NCBI RefSeq assembly: GCF_014645355.1
Contig: NZ_BMLS01000005.1
Span: 248,001 to 312,000, forward strand
DNA length: 64,000 bases
Source: Bowmanella pacifica
GTDB taxonomy: Bacteria; Pseudomonadota; Gammaproteobacteria; Enterobacterales; Alteromonadaceae
Direction: 5' to 3'
Shown here: positions 42,748 to 53,572 of the stretch, in pieces
Layout of the letters: each line of letters begins with the position of its first letter
Position numbering within the stretch: the stretch's first letter is position 1
Notes under the pieces: generated by a model
The model's database searches: none
Told to the model about the DNA's origin: nothing
Seen by the model: only the letters and a program-made list of their open reading frames with translations
Translations under genes and position numbers: made by a program

Positions 42748-42811
42748 CAGAAAAAGCAGGAATAACCGGGAGGAAGCGGTATAACGAACAGACTTACTGA
42801 AAGGCAGTGCG

Positions 42812-42850
42812 CAAAATCAAAAGGGGTTAAGCGCCTGACACCTAACCCCT
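42812..42850 (-). terminator. Terminator of the lipB-lipA unit
   Basis: AGGGGTTA (42822-42829) and TAACCCCT (42843-42850) form an 8-bp stem. On the minus strand the stem is followed by TTTTTGATTTT, 10 bp past the lipA stop. Confidence 0.8.
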
Positions 42851-42859
42851 CACACTTTA

Positions 42860-43825
42860 CTATTTAACTTCTTCCCCAGCAGCCTGGCGATCAGCATGGT
42901 AGCTGGAGCGCACCATCGGGCCGCAGGCGGCGTGGCTAAAGCCTAGCTCGTAGGCGGTGTCACGCAGGGCGTCGAACTCATCCGGGTGGACATAACGTTT
43001 CACCGGGTAGTGGTGACGGCTGGGTTGCAGATACTGGCCTAAAGTCAGCATATCTACGTTATGTTCACGCAGGTCTTTTAGCACTTCGGCCATTTCCTGC
43101 TGGTCTTCACCCATACCCATCATCAGACCTGACTTGGTCATAATCTCGGGGTGCTGTTCCTTAAATTTACGCAGCAGCTCCAGTGACCATTTGTAGTTAG
43201 CGCCGGGGCGGCACTCACGGTACAAACGCGGAATGGTTTCCAGGTTGTGGTTAAACACATCCGGTACGCCTTTTTTAAAGATTTCCAGCGCGGTATCCAT
43301 ACGGCCGCGGAAGTCCGGTACCAGCACTTCAATTTTGGTGCTGGGGCTGTGCTTGCGAATGGCATTAATACAGTCAACAAAATGCTGGGCGCCACCGTCA
43401 CGCAGATCGTCACGGTCTACCGAGGTGATGACCACGTATTTCAGCTTCATTTCGGCAATCGTAGTGGCCAGCTTTTCCGGCTCTTCGGCACTTGGCGGCA
43501 GCGGCTTACCATGGGCCACATCGCAGAACGGGCAGCGGCGGGTACAAATGTCGCCGAGGATCATAAAAGTGGCGGTGCCGTGGGTAAAACACTCGGACAG
43601 GTTTGGGCAGCTGGCTTCTTCACACACCGAGTGCAGGTTGTTCTTACGCATAATGCTTTTAATGCGGTCGATACCTTCGGTACTGGAGGGCAGCTTGATT
43701 TTGATCCAGTCGGGTTTACGCAGCATCTGTTCCCGCTCGGTGGGGATGATGGTGACAGGAATATGTTTCATCTTGTCTTCGTCGCGCAGTTTTACTCCTG
43801 CTTCGACACGTACTGCTTTAGTCAT
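42860..43825 (-). CDS. lipA: Lipoyl synthase LipA
   Basis: A 321-residue radical-SAM enzyme that inserts two sulfurs into protein-bound octanoate, making lipoyl groups on PDH, KGDH and GcvH. Both clusters are present: [12 protein letters not shown] for the auxiliary [4Fe-4S] and CTRRCPFC for the radical-SAM cluster. [20 protein letters not shown] and the C-terminal [15 protein letters not shown] motif (conserved R-S-S-Y) are intact. The start is ATG 43825 after GGGAAGG; the frame begins with TTG at 43828. It overlaps lipB by 8 bp, giving lipB-lipA translational coupling. Cytosolic. Confidence 0.97.
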   Translation of the reverse strand: MTKAVRVEAGVKLRDEDKMKHIPVTIIPTEREQMLRKPDWIKIKLPSSTEGIDRIKSIMRKNNLHSVCEEASCPNLSECFTHGTATFMILGDICTRRCPFCDVAHGKPLPPSAEEPEKLATTIAEMKLKYVVITSVDRDDLRDGGAQHFVDCINAIRKHSPSTKIEVLVPDFRGRMDTALEIFKKGVPDVFNHNLETIPRLYRECRPGANYKWSLELLRKFKEQHPEIMTKSGLMMGMGEDQQEMAEVLKDLREHNVDMLTLGQYLQPSRHHYPVKRYVHPDEFDALRDTAYELGFSHAACGPMVRSSYHADRQAAGEEVK

Positions 43826-44468
43826 CAAAACCTTCCCGATAGTCAGTCTGTTCGATATGAATAAGTCGGCAAAATGCCTGACTTAATAGCTTGCCAGCTT
43901 CTGGCAGGTTGTCGGGCCCGCCGAGTTGGGCGGAGTGTATCATTTCCAGCCCGGCATAGCCGCATGGATTTATACGCTGAAAAGGCGACAGATCCATATT
44001 GATATTTAGCGCCAGCCCATGAAATGAGCAACCTTTGCGAATACGCAAACCTACCGAGCAGATTTTGCGCCCGTCCACGTATACGCCAGGGGCGTCGGCC
44101 TTGGGGTAAGCGTCAATGCCATAAGGTTTGAGCATGTCTACCACGCACTGCTCAAGGGCGGTGACCAGCTCTCGCACACCCACTGTCAGGCGTTTAATAT
44201 TCAGCAGAATATACATCATTTGCTGACCTGGGCCATGGTAGGTAACCTGGCCGCCACGGTCTACTTTAACCACCGGAATATCACCGGGGGCCAGCACATG
44301 TTCTTCTTTACCGGCCTGGCCCTGGGTAAACACCGGGTTGTGCTCCACCAACCAGATTTCATCTGGGGTGTCGGCGCTGCGCTGGTCGGTAAATGCCTGC
44401 ATGGCGTGCCAAATAGGGGCGTAATCTTGTCTGCCCAGCTGGCGGATAATTAGCGGTTGTTCACTCAC
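43818..44468 (-). CDS. lipB: Octanoyltransferase LipB
   Basis: A 216-residue enzyme that transfers octanoate from acyl carrier protein to the lipoyl domains, the substrate of LipA. Signatures are [22 protein letters not shown], the glycine-rich [18 protein letters not shown] and the catalytic lysine region [24 protein letters not shown]. Cys in the GPxTxCGY-type stretch is represented by [10 protein letters not shown]. It forms a unit with lipA (overlap of 8 bp) and is preceded by ybeD 3 bp upstream, the usual gammaproteobacterial order. Confidence 0.95.
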   Translation of the reverse strand: MSEQPLIIRQLGRQDYAPIWHAMQAFTDQRSADTPDEIWLVEHNPVFTQGQAGKEEHVLAPGDIPVVKVDRGGQVTYHGPGQQMMYILLNIKRLTVGVRELVTALEQCVVDMLKPYGIDAYPKADAPGVYVDGRKICSVGLRIRKGCSFHGLALNINMDLSPFQRINPCGYAGLEMIHSAQLGGPDNLPEAGKLLSQAFCRLIHIEQTDYREGFDD

Positions 44469-44471
44469 GGT

Positions 44472-44735
44472 TTACAGCACCACGCGAACAAGTTCCAGTT
44501 TACCCAGTTCGATATAAACGGACTCCATATGCTCCTTGCTGGTCACGCGCACATCAATAGATACCGAATGGTAATTGCCCTTGGTGCTGGGGCGGATACT
44601 GGGGTTGTAGTTATCCGGGGCCAGTTGCTGCAGACAGGCTACCACGTCTTCGGGCAGGCGCTCATGGGCCAGACCGAGTACTTTAAAGGTTTGGTAGCAG
44701 GGGAACTCCAGCAGTTCATCAAAACGGGTTTCCAT
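44472..44735 (-). CDS. ybeD: DUF493-family protein YbeD
   Basis: An 87-residue small protein of the UPF0250/DUF493 family: TRFDELLEFPCYQTFKVLGLAHE, then GNYHSVSIDVRVTSKEHMESVY, an ACT-like ferredoxin fold. In E. coli ybeD lies upstream of lipB, and the same holds here, 3 bp apart. Biochemical role not established. The start is ATG 44735 with GGAG six bases upstream; the frame begins with TTG 44747. Confidence 0.93.
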   Translation of the reverse strand: METRFDELLEFPCYQTFKVLGLAHERLPEDVVACLQQLAPDNYNPSIRPSTKGNYHSVSIDVRVTSKEHMESVYIELGKLELVRVVL

Positions 44736-45084
44736 TAAAGGCTCCAATCAAATCGCAATGGCCTGTAAATGGTGACGCCCAGAGGCTTTATCAAGCCTTG
44801 GTCAGCCATTACAGGGAGAGGGGACGAATTATACCGAAAAGCGCGGGATTGGCACAGCCTGGCAAGTTCGCTTGACGATGGGATTGTCAGCTTTGGCTGC
44901 CAATCAGCAGGCTTGAACTTTAGTGATGAGGAAACAGTTGAATTGTTACCACGAAGGGTGCGAAGCACACAAAGGGGGAGCCGTCACCATTTTAGAGACG
45001 GCCTTTTACTTCGTGTTCTTAGTGTCCTTCGTGGTGAGTAAAAAATGCCAATTAAACCGCGAAGAGCACGAAGTACACGAAGGG
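44736..45084. other. Region between ybeD and the GxxExxY gene
   Basis: 349 bp holding the ybeD promoter side (minus strand), then CCACGAAGGGTGCGAAG at 44949-44965, and the first full hairpin repeat (45003-45083). Short frames such as 44769-45041 read through the repeat; I find no gene. Confidence 0.5.
45003..45083 (+). repeat. 81-bp hairpin repeat with 9-nt period, copy A
   Basis: The left arm (45009-45035) is three CTTCGTGNN-like units, the loop (45036-45055) is 20 nt, and the right arm (45056-45082) is three C-CGAAGNN units. The arms pair over 27 nt with about five mismatches. Copy B at 45554-45634 is in the same orientation with only two differences. Confidence 0.75.
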
Positions 45085-45456
45085 TTATAGGACGAATCGT
45101 TTCAGCCCACTTTTGAGTTTTACAACGTTGAAGTTTATCAATAGGCCTGTCGCTATGTTAGCCAATCTCATGTAGGTAAGTAATTGAGCTTTGTGAATCT
45201 CCTTAACCACTTCAACGCTTTTAAGCTCGAGGATAAGCTTGTTGCATACCAACATATCGACTCTATAGCCACAATCGAGGCAAAAGCCTTTGTATTCGAC
45301 TGGTAATTGATGTTGAAGCTTGAATTCTATGCTGTTTAAACGCAGCTCGTGAGCTAAGCATTGCTCATAGGTAGATTCAAGCAAGCCAGGTCCGAGCTCT
45401 TTGTGCACTTCTATTGCGCAACCAATCACTTTGTTGGAGAGCGTTTCGAATTCCAT
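45085..45456 (-). CDS. GxxExxY-family protein
   Basis: A 123-residue protein with the family-naming motif GPGLLESTYE at residues 22-31. D67 and E77-x-K79 (YRVDMLV, then LILELKSVE) fit a PD-(D/E)XK-like nuclease core. The family's function is unknown; the fold similarity suggests nucleic-acid binding or cleavage. Immediately flanked by two copies of an 81-bp hairpin repeat in direct orientation; 551 bp lies between equivalent positions. Its neighbours on both sides are unrelated housekeeping genes, so the gene and repeats look like an inserted cassette. Start ATG 45456, RBS GGAACACC weak. Confidence 0.85.
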   Translation of the reverse strand: MEFETLSNKVIGCAIEVHKELGPGLLESTYEQCLAHELRLNSIEFKLQHQLPVEYKGFCLDCGYRVDMLVCNKLILELKSVEVVKEIHKAQLLTYMRLANIATGLLINFNVVKLKSGLKRFVL

Positions 45457-45553
45457 TTTCGGTGTTCCTTTTTGGCTTAGTATCTACACATCGGTAATTC
45501 ACGCTCTAACATCCACAAGGAGCAGGATGCAGGTGGTGGATTTTTTTGGATGT

Positions 45554-45634
45554 CTTTTACTTCGTGTTCTTAGTGTCCTTCGTGGTGAGTAAAAAATGCC
45601 AATTAAACCGCGAATAGCACGAAGCACACGAAGG
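45554..45634 (+). repeat. 81-bp hairpin repeat with 9-nt period, copy B
   Basis: The same 27-nt arms (45560-45586 and 45607-45633) and 20-nt loop as copy A, differing at two bases. It begins 97 bp upstream of the GxxExxY start. A similar but shorter CCATTCGCGGTGAA element lies at 45681-45700. Confidence 0.75.
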
Positions 45635-45712
45635 CCAGAAGTTATCTTCACGCCGACTCATCTCATCTTAGTATTCTCTGTGCCATTCGCGGTGAAATTA
45701 ATCCGCAACCAA

Positions 45713-47323
45713 TCAACAACGGTGGCAGAGGTAGTTGTCGGGCATAAAGTGCTCGCTGCTGGCTTCCTGAATATAAGGCCGGTAGCTCACCGGGTAGGGC
45801 GTTTGTAAAAATGACCCGGCAGTTGGATAAGGATAGAGTTCATCCAGTCTGGCTACGCGCTGCTGATCAATACGTCGCTGTACATGACTGCGATTCACCA
45901 GAGAGGGGCTGGTAAGCCCTGCTGACGAGGCAATATCTACTGCGGCATGCACGGTTTCTTTATGAAAACGGGCCACACGTTGCCCCTTGTCCTGCACATC
46001 CAGTCCTTTCACCAGTTTGGGATTTTGCGTGGTAATGCCGGTAGGGCAGCGGTTGGTGTTACATTCCAGTGAGTGCACGCAGCCCAGAGCCAGCATCATG
46101 CCTCGGGCGCTGTTACAAAGATCAGCCCCCATAGCCAGATTGCGTACCAGATGAAAGGCGGAAAACACCTTGCCGGAGGCAATAATACGAATGTCTTCAC
46201 GCAGGTTAAAGCCAATCAGGCAATCTTCCACAAAGGCTATGGCGTCACGCAGCGGCATACCCACAGAGTTGCTGTATTCCAGCGGCGCCGCACCCGTACC
46301 GCCTTCACCGCCGTCGACGGTAATAAAATCTGCATAAATACCGGTTTCTACCATGGCTTTGCACAGGCCGATAAATTCACTCTGGCGGCCAATACAGAGT
46401 TTAAAGCCAACAGGTTTACCACCAGAACGTTCTCGCAACACGCGGATAAAATGCATCATCTCTATAGGCGTGGAAAAGGCGGTGTGGGCCGAAGGGGAAA
46501 TCACATCGGTATGCGCTTGTACATGGCGGATACGGGCGATTTCATCGGTGTTTTTACTGGCCGGTAATATCCCGCCATGACCGGGCTTTGCCCCCTGGCT
46601 TAGCTTAATCTCTATCATTTTGACATTGGCCTGGGCGGCTTTTTCAGCAAAAGTGTCGGCGCAGAAGTTACCTTCACCGTCGCGACAGCCGAAATAACCG
46701 GTCCCAATTTGCCAGACCAAATCGCCCCCATGTTCCAGGTGATAGTCGGAAATACCGCCTTCGCCGGTGTTATGGTAACAATTGCCGATTTTCGCCCCTT
46801 TGTTCAGCGCCCTGACCGCATTGTTACTGAGTGCGCCAAAGCTCATGGCGGAAATATTCAGCAGACTGGCAGCATAGGGCTGCAGACAGTCTTTGCCGCC
46901 GATCTGAATACGAGGCGAGGCATCCAGTTCATGAATATTATGCGCGGCAATAGAGTGGCTGATCCATTCATAGCCGCTTTCATAGGTGTTGACCTTAGTG
47001 CCATAGGGCAGGGTATCCAGATCGCCTTTGGCACGCTGATAAACAATGCTGCGAAACATGCGATTAATAGGCGTGCCGTCCAGATCCGACTCAATCAGAT
47101 ACTGGCGGGCAAAGGGTCTGAAGGTTTCCATCAGCCAGCGGCCGCGGCCAATCAGCGGAAAGTTGCGGCGTATGCTGTGCTCGGTTTGCAGCATATCGCG
47201 CAGGCCAATGGCAAAGGTAATCGCAAGGGGGATCAACAACCAGGCCCACCAGTTCCAGGTGCGGGATAACAGGAGTAAGGCTATAGCCAATAACAGATGG
47301 GCGATCACAAAAGCGGTACGCAT
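45713..47323 (-). CDS. FMN-binding glutamate synthase-like protein
   Basis: A 536-residue protein with two N-terminal hydrophobic helices (about 3-40) and a GltB-type FMN TIM barrel (about 120-500). Diagnostic segments are SMSFGALSNNAVRALNKGAKIGNC, NTGEGGISDYHL, KLSQGAKPGHGGILP, the FMN/substrate motif ITVDGGEGGTGAAPLEY and CNTNRCPTGITTQNP, which holds cysteines for an iron-sulfur cluster. The glutaminase and flavoprotein partners of NADPH-GOGAT are absent, so the real donor and electron source are unknown. Start ATG 47323; the frame opens with TTG 47365. Membrane association is inferred. Confidence 0.9.
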   Translation of the reverse strand: MRTAFVIAHLLLAIALLLLSRTWNWWAWLLIPLAITFAIGLRDMLQTEHSIRRNFPLIGRGRWLMETFRPFARQYLIESDLDGTPINRMFRSIVYQRAKGDLDTLPYGTKVNTYESGYEWISHSIAAHNIHELDASPRIQIGGKDCLQPYAASLLNISAMSFGALSNNAVRALNKGAKIGNCYHNTGEGGISDYHLEHGGDLVWQIGTGYFGCRDGEGNFCADTFAEKAAQANVKMIEIKLSQGAKPGHGGILPASKNTDEIARIRHVQAHTDVISPSAHTAFSTPIEMMHFIRVLRERSGGKPVGFKLCIGRQSEFIGLCKAMVETGIYADFITVDGGEGGTGAAPLEYSNSVGMPLRDAIAFVEDCLIGFNLREDIRIIASGKVFSAFHLVRNLAMGADLCNSARGMMLALGCVHSLECNTNRCPTGITTQNPKLVKGLDVQDKGQRVARFHKETVHAAVDIASSAGLTSPSLVNRSHVQRRIDQQRVARLDELYPYPTAGSFLQTPYPVSYRPYIQEASSEHFMPDNYLCHRC

Positions 47324-47575
47324 GGTCTTTCCGTCAAAAAGCGTTTTGACCAGCTTAAACGGCAATGGCTGCGGATGCCAATGACTTATGGGTCAGTAAC
47401 CTTGATACAGGGCAAGGAAAGTGTTTTCGATGCCGCCAAGGATGGCGGAAGTGCAGAAAATGCAGGGAACACCATAGCGTATGGAACGCTATGGAACAGC
47501 TTTAGCTGGCCTGCGTAGCAGGTAAGGTACAGGGACGTAGCTTATAATTTTTCTGCCCGTTCATCCATGAACATA

Positions 47576-47598
47576 AAAGCCCGCGCGAGGCGGGCTTT
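47576..47598 (-). terminator. Rho-independent terminator of asnB
   Basis: AAAGCCCGC and GCGGGCTTT form a 9-bp stem, with a T-rich TTTTATGTTC on the minus strand, 18 bp after the asnB stop. Confidence 0.85.
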
Positions 47599-47615
47599 GG
47601 AAAGTAATGGGGAAA

Positions 47616-49292
47616 TTACTTGGCCAGGGCGTCGCTATGTACACCGCGCATGGCACGACCCGATGGGTCAGCATTGTTGGTGAAGCTTTCATCCCAGGCC
47701 AGGGCTTCTACCGTAGAGCAGGCGATGGACTTGCCACTTGGTACGCAGCGTGCTGCGCTTTCCTGCGGGAAGAAGCTTTCAAAGATAGTGCGGAACAGAT
47801 AGCCTTCTTTGGTATCCGGGGTATTTACCGGGAAACGGAACTCGGCAGTCTGCATTTGCTTGTCAGTGACCTGACTGGCGGCAAAGTCTTTGACTGAGTC
47901 AATCCAGGAGTAGCCTACACCGTCACTGAACTGCTCTTTCTGACGCCATAAGACTTCGGCAGGCAGGTATTCATTGTTATCAAAGGCGGCGCGCAGCACA
48001 TGTTTTTCCATCTTGCCGTTACCGCACATTTTATCTTTTGGATTGAGGCGCATGGCCACGTCCATAAATTCCTTATCCAGGAAAGGCACGCGGGCTTCCA
48101 CACCCCAGGCAGAAGTCGATTTGTTAGCGCGTAGACAGTCAAACATATGCAGGCGGTCCAGCTTACGCACGGTTTCCTCGTGGAATTCCTTGGCGTTTGG
48201 CGCTTTATGGAAGTACAGGTAACCACCGAAAATTTCATCGGAACCTTCACCTGAGAGTACCATTTTGATGCCCATGGCTTTGATCTTACGAGACATCAGG
48301 CTCATAGGGGTGGCGGCACGAATGGTCGTCACATCATAGGTTTCCAGGTGGTAGATAACATCTTTGATGGCATCTAACCCTTCCTGAATGGTGAAGTGAA
48401 TTTCATGGTGTACGGTCCCAATCATATCGGCAACCTTGCGGGCTGCAATCAGATCGGGCGCACCTTCCAGGCCTACCGCAAAGGAGTGCAGACGTGGCCA
48501 CCAGGCTTGGGTTTGATCGTCATCTTCCACGCGCTTAGCGGCATATTTAGCAGCAATAGCCGATACCAGAGAGGAGTCCAGTCCACCGGACAGCAATACC
48601 GCGTAGGGTACGTCTGACATCAGATGGCTTTTTACTGACTTTTCAAAAGCGTTTTTCAAGTCTTCCAGGCTGGTGTGGTTGTCCTTGATGTTTTCATAGT
48701 CCATCCAGTCGCGCTGATAGTACTTAACCAAATCACCGGTTTTGCTCCACAGGTAGTGCCCTGGGGGGAATTCTTTGACGGTTTTACAAACCGGCGTTAA
48801 GGCTTTCATTTCAGAGGCAACATAGAAGTTACCATGCTCATCAAAGCCGGTGTAAAGCGGAATAATACCGATATGGTCACGGGCGATAAGGTAAGCGTCC
48901 TCTGCTTCGTCATACAGAATAAAGGCGAACATACCTTGCAGGTCGTCTACAAAGTTCACGCCCTTTTGCTGATACAAAGGCAGAATCACTTCACAGTCAG
49001 ACTTGGTTTTAAATTCATAGGGGGTTTCTAACCCTGCTTCCAACTGCTTGTGGTTATAAATTTCACCGTTTACGGCCAGGATCTGCTGATTATTATTCGA
49101 GATGAGCGGCTGCGCGCCATTATCAAGGTCAACGATGGCCAGACGTTCGTGGCAGAGGATGGCATTATTATTATTCCAAATCCCTGACCAGTCTGGGCCG
49201 CGGTGGCGCAATAACTTGGAAAGCTCCAGTGACTTGGAGCGTAGCTCGGTGACATCCGTCTTGATGTCGAGAATACCGAATATACCGCACAT
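47616..49292 (-). CDS. asnB: Asparagine synthase B (glutamine-hydrolysing)
   Basis: A 558-residue enzyme making asparagine from aspartate, ATP and glutamine. The N-terminal glutaminase starts MCGIFGILD, so Cys2 is the nucleophile; LRHRGPDWSG, AILCHERLAIVDL and NGEIYNH follow. The synthetase domain has the PP-loop VLLSGGLDSSLVSAIAAK at about 230-247 and the late LSGEGSDEIFGGYLYFHKAP. The start is ATG 49292, which places Cys second; the frame opens at 49358. GAGAG at 12-16 bases upstream is a weak ribosome site. Monocistronic, cytosolic. Confidence 0.97.
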   Translation of the reverse strand: MCGIFGILDIKTDVTELRSKSLELSKLLRHRGPDWSGIWNNNNAILCHERLAIVDLDNGAQPLISNNNQQILAVNGEIYNHKQLEAGLETPYEFKTKSDCEVILPLYQQKGVNFVDDLQGMFAFILYDEAEDAYLIARDHIGIIPLYTGFDEHGNFYVASEMKALTPVCKTVKEFPPGHYLWSKTGDLVKYYQRDWMDYENIKDNHTSLEDLKNAFEKSVKSHLMSDVPYAVLLSGGLDSSLVSAIAAKYAAKRVEDDDQTQAWWPRLHSFAVGLEGAPDLIAARKVADMIGTVHHEIHFTIQEGLDAIKDVIYHLETYDVTTIRAATPMSLMSRKIKAMGIKMVLSGEGSDEIFGGYLYFHKAPNAKEFHEETVRKLDRLHMFDCLRANKSTSAWGVEARVPFLDKEFMDVAMRLNPKDKMCGNGKMEKHVLRAAFDNNEYLPAEVLWRQKEQFSDGVGYSWIDSVKDFAASQVTDKQMQTAEFRFPVNTPDTKEGYLFRTIFESFFPQESAARCVPSGKSIACSTVEALAWDESFTNNADPSGRAMRGVHSDALAK

Positions 49293-49609
49293 AAAAAGAG
49301 GTCTCTCCTGGTTAAACAGATTGGTGCCGCACCCCATGGAACGGCAGATTTTGGGCACATCCTCGCCCTGGCTGCAAACTTCCGTTTTGCCGGTTTTGTT
49401 ACTAAAACGTGAAAAAACAGGGTGTTAGTAAAAAACTTTTGCTGAAAGCCGACTTTTTGAGAAATAAAGCTTTCGTCCTCACGACTGTGCCAGTCTCAGC
49501 AAAAAATGCAAGATGATTCTGTAATAAACTTTCTTATAAAGGCATAAACGCTGTGCAATGCCTCCCACAGGGCGAGGGAGCGGGTTGCTCCCTTTAACTC
49601 GGTGAGAAG
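49293..49609. other. Region upstream of asnB and downstream of the OsmC gene
   Basis: This 317-bp gap holds the asnB leader. AGGGAGC (49575-49581) and GCTCCCT (49587-49593) form a 7-bp hairpin after the OsmC stop, without a clear T tract. No gene seen. Confidence 0.5.
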
Positions 49610-50059
49610 TTAAGCCTGTTTTAACGGGATTTTGTCGCTATCTACTACGCTAACGCTGACATCAATGCCCTGGCGCACGCTTTGAGTGACCACACAGAAG
49701 TTCTCAAACTGGTCTAAAGCCCGTTCCAGATGGGGGATGGCTTGTGCGCTATTACCCAGTTGTAACTGTACGTCCAGTTTACCAATTCGCCATCTGCCGT
49801 CCTGACGCTCTAATGCGCCGCTTACTGTGGCCGTCACTTTTCCGGGCTCCTCTTTGAATTTGCGAATCGCAAACAGCAAACTGGCTGCCAGGCAGTTCGC
49901 TACCGAGGCGGCAAGTAAACGCGAGGGATTGGGGCCATCGCCTTCACCTAACGGGGCGGGTTCATCGGTAAAGGCTTGCCCGAATTCGCCAAAATCCACT
50001 TCAAATTTATAACCTTGTAATAAGGTAAGAGAGACAGAAAATTCATGCTGTTCAGCCAT
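49610..50059 (-). CDS. OsmC-family peroxiredoxin-like protein
   Basis: A 149-residue OsmC/Ohr-fold protein. The two expected active-site cysteines are visible in SVANCLAASLLFA (about residue 56) and FENFCVVTQSVRQG (about residue 120). The N-terminal strand (EFSVSLTLLQGYKFEVDFGE) and EPAPLGEGDGPNPSRLLAAS are typical of the OsmC branch. It probably reduces organic hydroperoxides in the cytosol. It lies next to a c-type haem protein and 1 kb from katG, suggesting an oxidative-stress neighbourhood. Confidence 0.85.
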   Translation of the reverse strand: MAEQHEFSVSLTLLQGYKFEVDFGEFGQAFTDEPAPLGEGDGPNPSRLLAASVANCLAASLLFAIRKFKEEPGKVTATVSGALERQDGRWRIGKLDVQLQLGNSAQAIPHLERALDQFENFCVVTQSVRQGIDVSVSVVDSDKIPLKQA

Positions 50060-50145
50060 GATCTACTCCGTTATCTGATGGTCTTATAGACTGCCTTGGA
50101 TGAAACTTTATACTAAGGCAGTGACTACTCTGAGGGAAACAACGG

Positions 50146-50727
50146 ATGCAAAAATTAACCCGAACACTTGTCTTGCCGGTCATATCCAGTCTGTGCCTAA
50201 TAACCTATAGCGCCAAGGCCGAGCCGCAGGCAGCGCTGAACGAGCAGGCACTGCAAGCCGAAGCTAAGGCCAGAATTGCGCAGTTTGGCAGCACGCTGAA
50301 AGGCACCCTAAAACAGGCTATTCAAAGCGGCGGCTTGGTCAAAGGTATTGAAGTATGCCGAGATGAAGCACCACGTATTGCCGAGACTTATTCTACCGAT
50401 GGTTGGAAGGTTGGGCGCACCAGCCATAAGGTGCGCAATCCCGACAATCAGCCAGATAGCTGGGAACTGGAACAAATTAACCGTTTTCAAAAGGCGATGA
50501 GCGGTGGTCAGGCAGCGGCATCGCTTATGGTCACTCAGTTGCAAAACGACCGCTTTCGTTTGGCCAAACCCATAGTCACCGAAGGGCTGTGCCTGGCCTG
50601 TCATGGTTCACAAATAGCCGACGACGTGCAGGCGGTACTGGGGGAACATTATCCCCAGGATCTGGCAACCGGTTTTAGCGCAGGGGAACTGCGCGGTATC
50701 TTTAGTGTGGAAAAATCGTTGCCCTAG
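50146..50727 (+). CDS. DUF3365 (Tll0287-like) periplasmic haem protein
   Basis: A 193-residue exported protein (signal ending YSAKAE). The Tll0287-like haem domain spans about 30-190, with the helical core KGTLKQAIQSGGLVKGIEVCRDEAP and SDGWKVGRTSHKVRNPDNQPDSWE. The covalent haem motif CLACH is at residues 149-153, close to the family-typical C-terminal position. Such domains often sense redox or gas in signal proteins, but here no kinase or chemoreceptor module is attached. Single-gene unit with a terminator at 50783-50810. Confidence 0.85.
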   Translation: MQKLTRTLVLPVISSLCLITYSAKAEPQAALNEQALQAEAKARIAQFGSTLKGTLKQAIQSGGLVKGIEVCRDEAPRIAETYSTDGWKVGRTSHKVRNPDNQPDSWELEQINRFQKAMSGGQAAASLMVTQLQNDRFRLAKPIVTEGLCLACHGSQIADDVQAVLGEHYPQDLATGFSAGELRGIFSVEKSLP

Positions 50728-50782
50728 TGGCTAAATCTATCCGCCTGGTTATTTTACAGCCGGGCAAATCTCCTCTTTACTT

Positions 50783-50813
50783 AAGGCCTGTCCACTTTGT
50801 CAGGCCTTTTGCA
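50783..50813 (+). terminator. Terminator after the DUF3365 gene
   Basis: AAGGCCTG and CAGGCCTT form an 8-bp stem with a 10-nt loop; TTTGCATTTTT follows on the plus strand. Confidence 0.7.
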
Positions 50814-50933
50814 TTTTTGCCCTTAGCCTATTGGAGGGAACCCCTTAGCGGCCTGGCGGTCAGATTTAAGAAGGATCTTTAATCTTTAAAATAGATTGAG
50901 TTGTTTGTATTAATTTTGTTTTTTAGATGATGA

Positions 50934-53195
<2,262 letters not shown>

Positions 53196-53218
53196 TTAGA
53201 TTTGAAGTAATCAATAAG

Positions 53219-53246
53219 AAGCGCCGGACAACCGGCGCTTTTTTTA
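53219..53246 (+). terminator. Rho-independent terminator of katG
   Basis: AAGCGCCGG and CCGGCGCTT with the loop ACAA, followed by seven or more T. Strong. Confidence 0.95.
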
Positions 53247-53572
53247 TTGTCTTAATCATTGTTGCTTATCAATGTGCTGATCTAGCAGCTTGCATTGATA
53301 GGTGTGCAGGTTGTCAATTGTGGGGGCGCAGCTGATGGACGGAGAACAACACTGTCAGGCCGAGGTAAAGTAAGCTGGCACTGGCGAGCAAGATACGGTT
53401 TATGGTCGGAGAATAGAGAACAGCGGCGGCCATTGTGACGGGGGTATGAGAACAATGGGCAGAGACTAGTTAAAAAATATGACAGATTTATTAAAGTGTT
53501 GCAGAACAATGGGACGAAGTTTGCCCGAAGTGGCGTAGTGGCTGCTATGATCGGCGCACCGCCGCATGCATC
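53247..53572. other. Gap with a compound stem-loop
   Basis: 326 bp without a gene. TATCAATG (53267-53274) pairs with CATTGATA (53293-53300), and inside it GCTG pairs with CAGC, giving a two-tier hairpin of unknown role. A 75-codon frame on the minus strand (53282-53509) overlaps the hairpin and has no support. Confidence 0.45.

Noticed and set aside
44769-45041. 90-codon frame ending in LRVLSVLRGE
   Set aside because: The tail is a translation of the 9-nt repeat arm; the same tail recurs in the frame 45401-45592.
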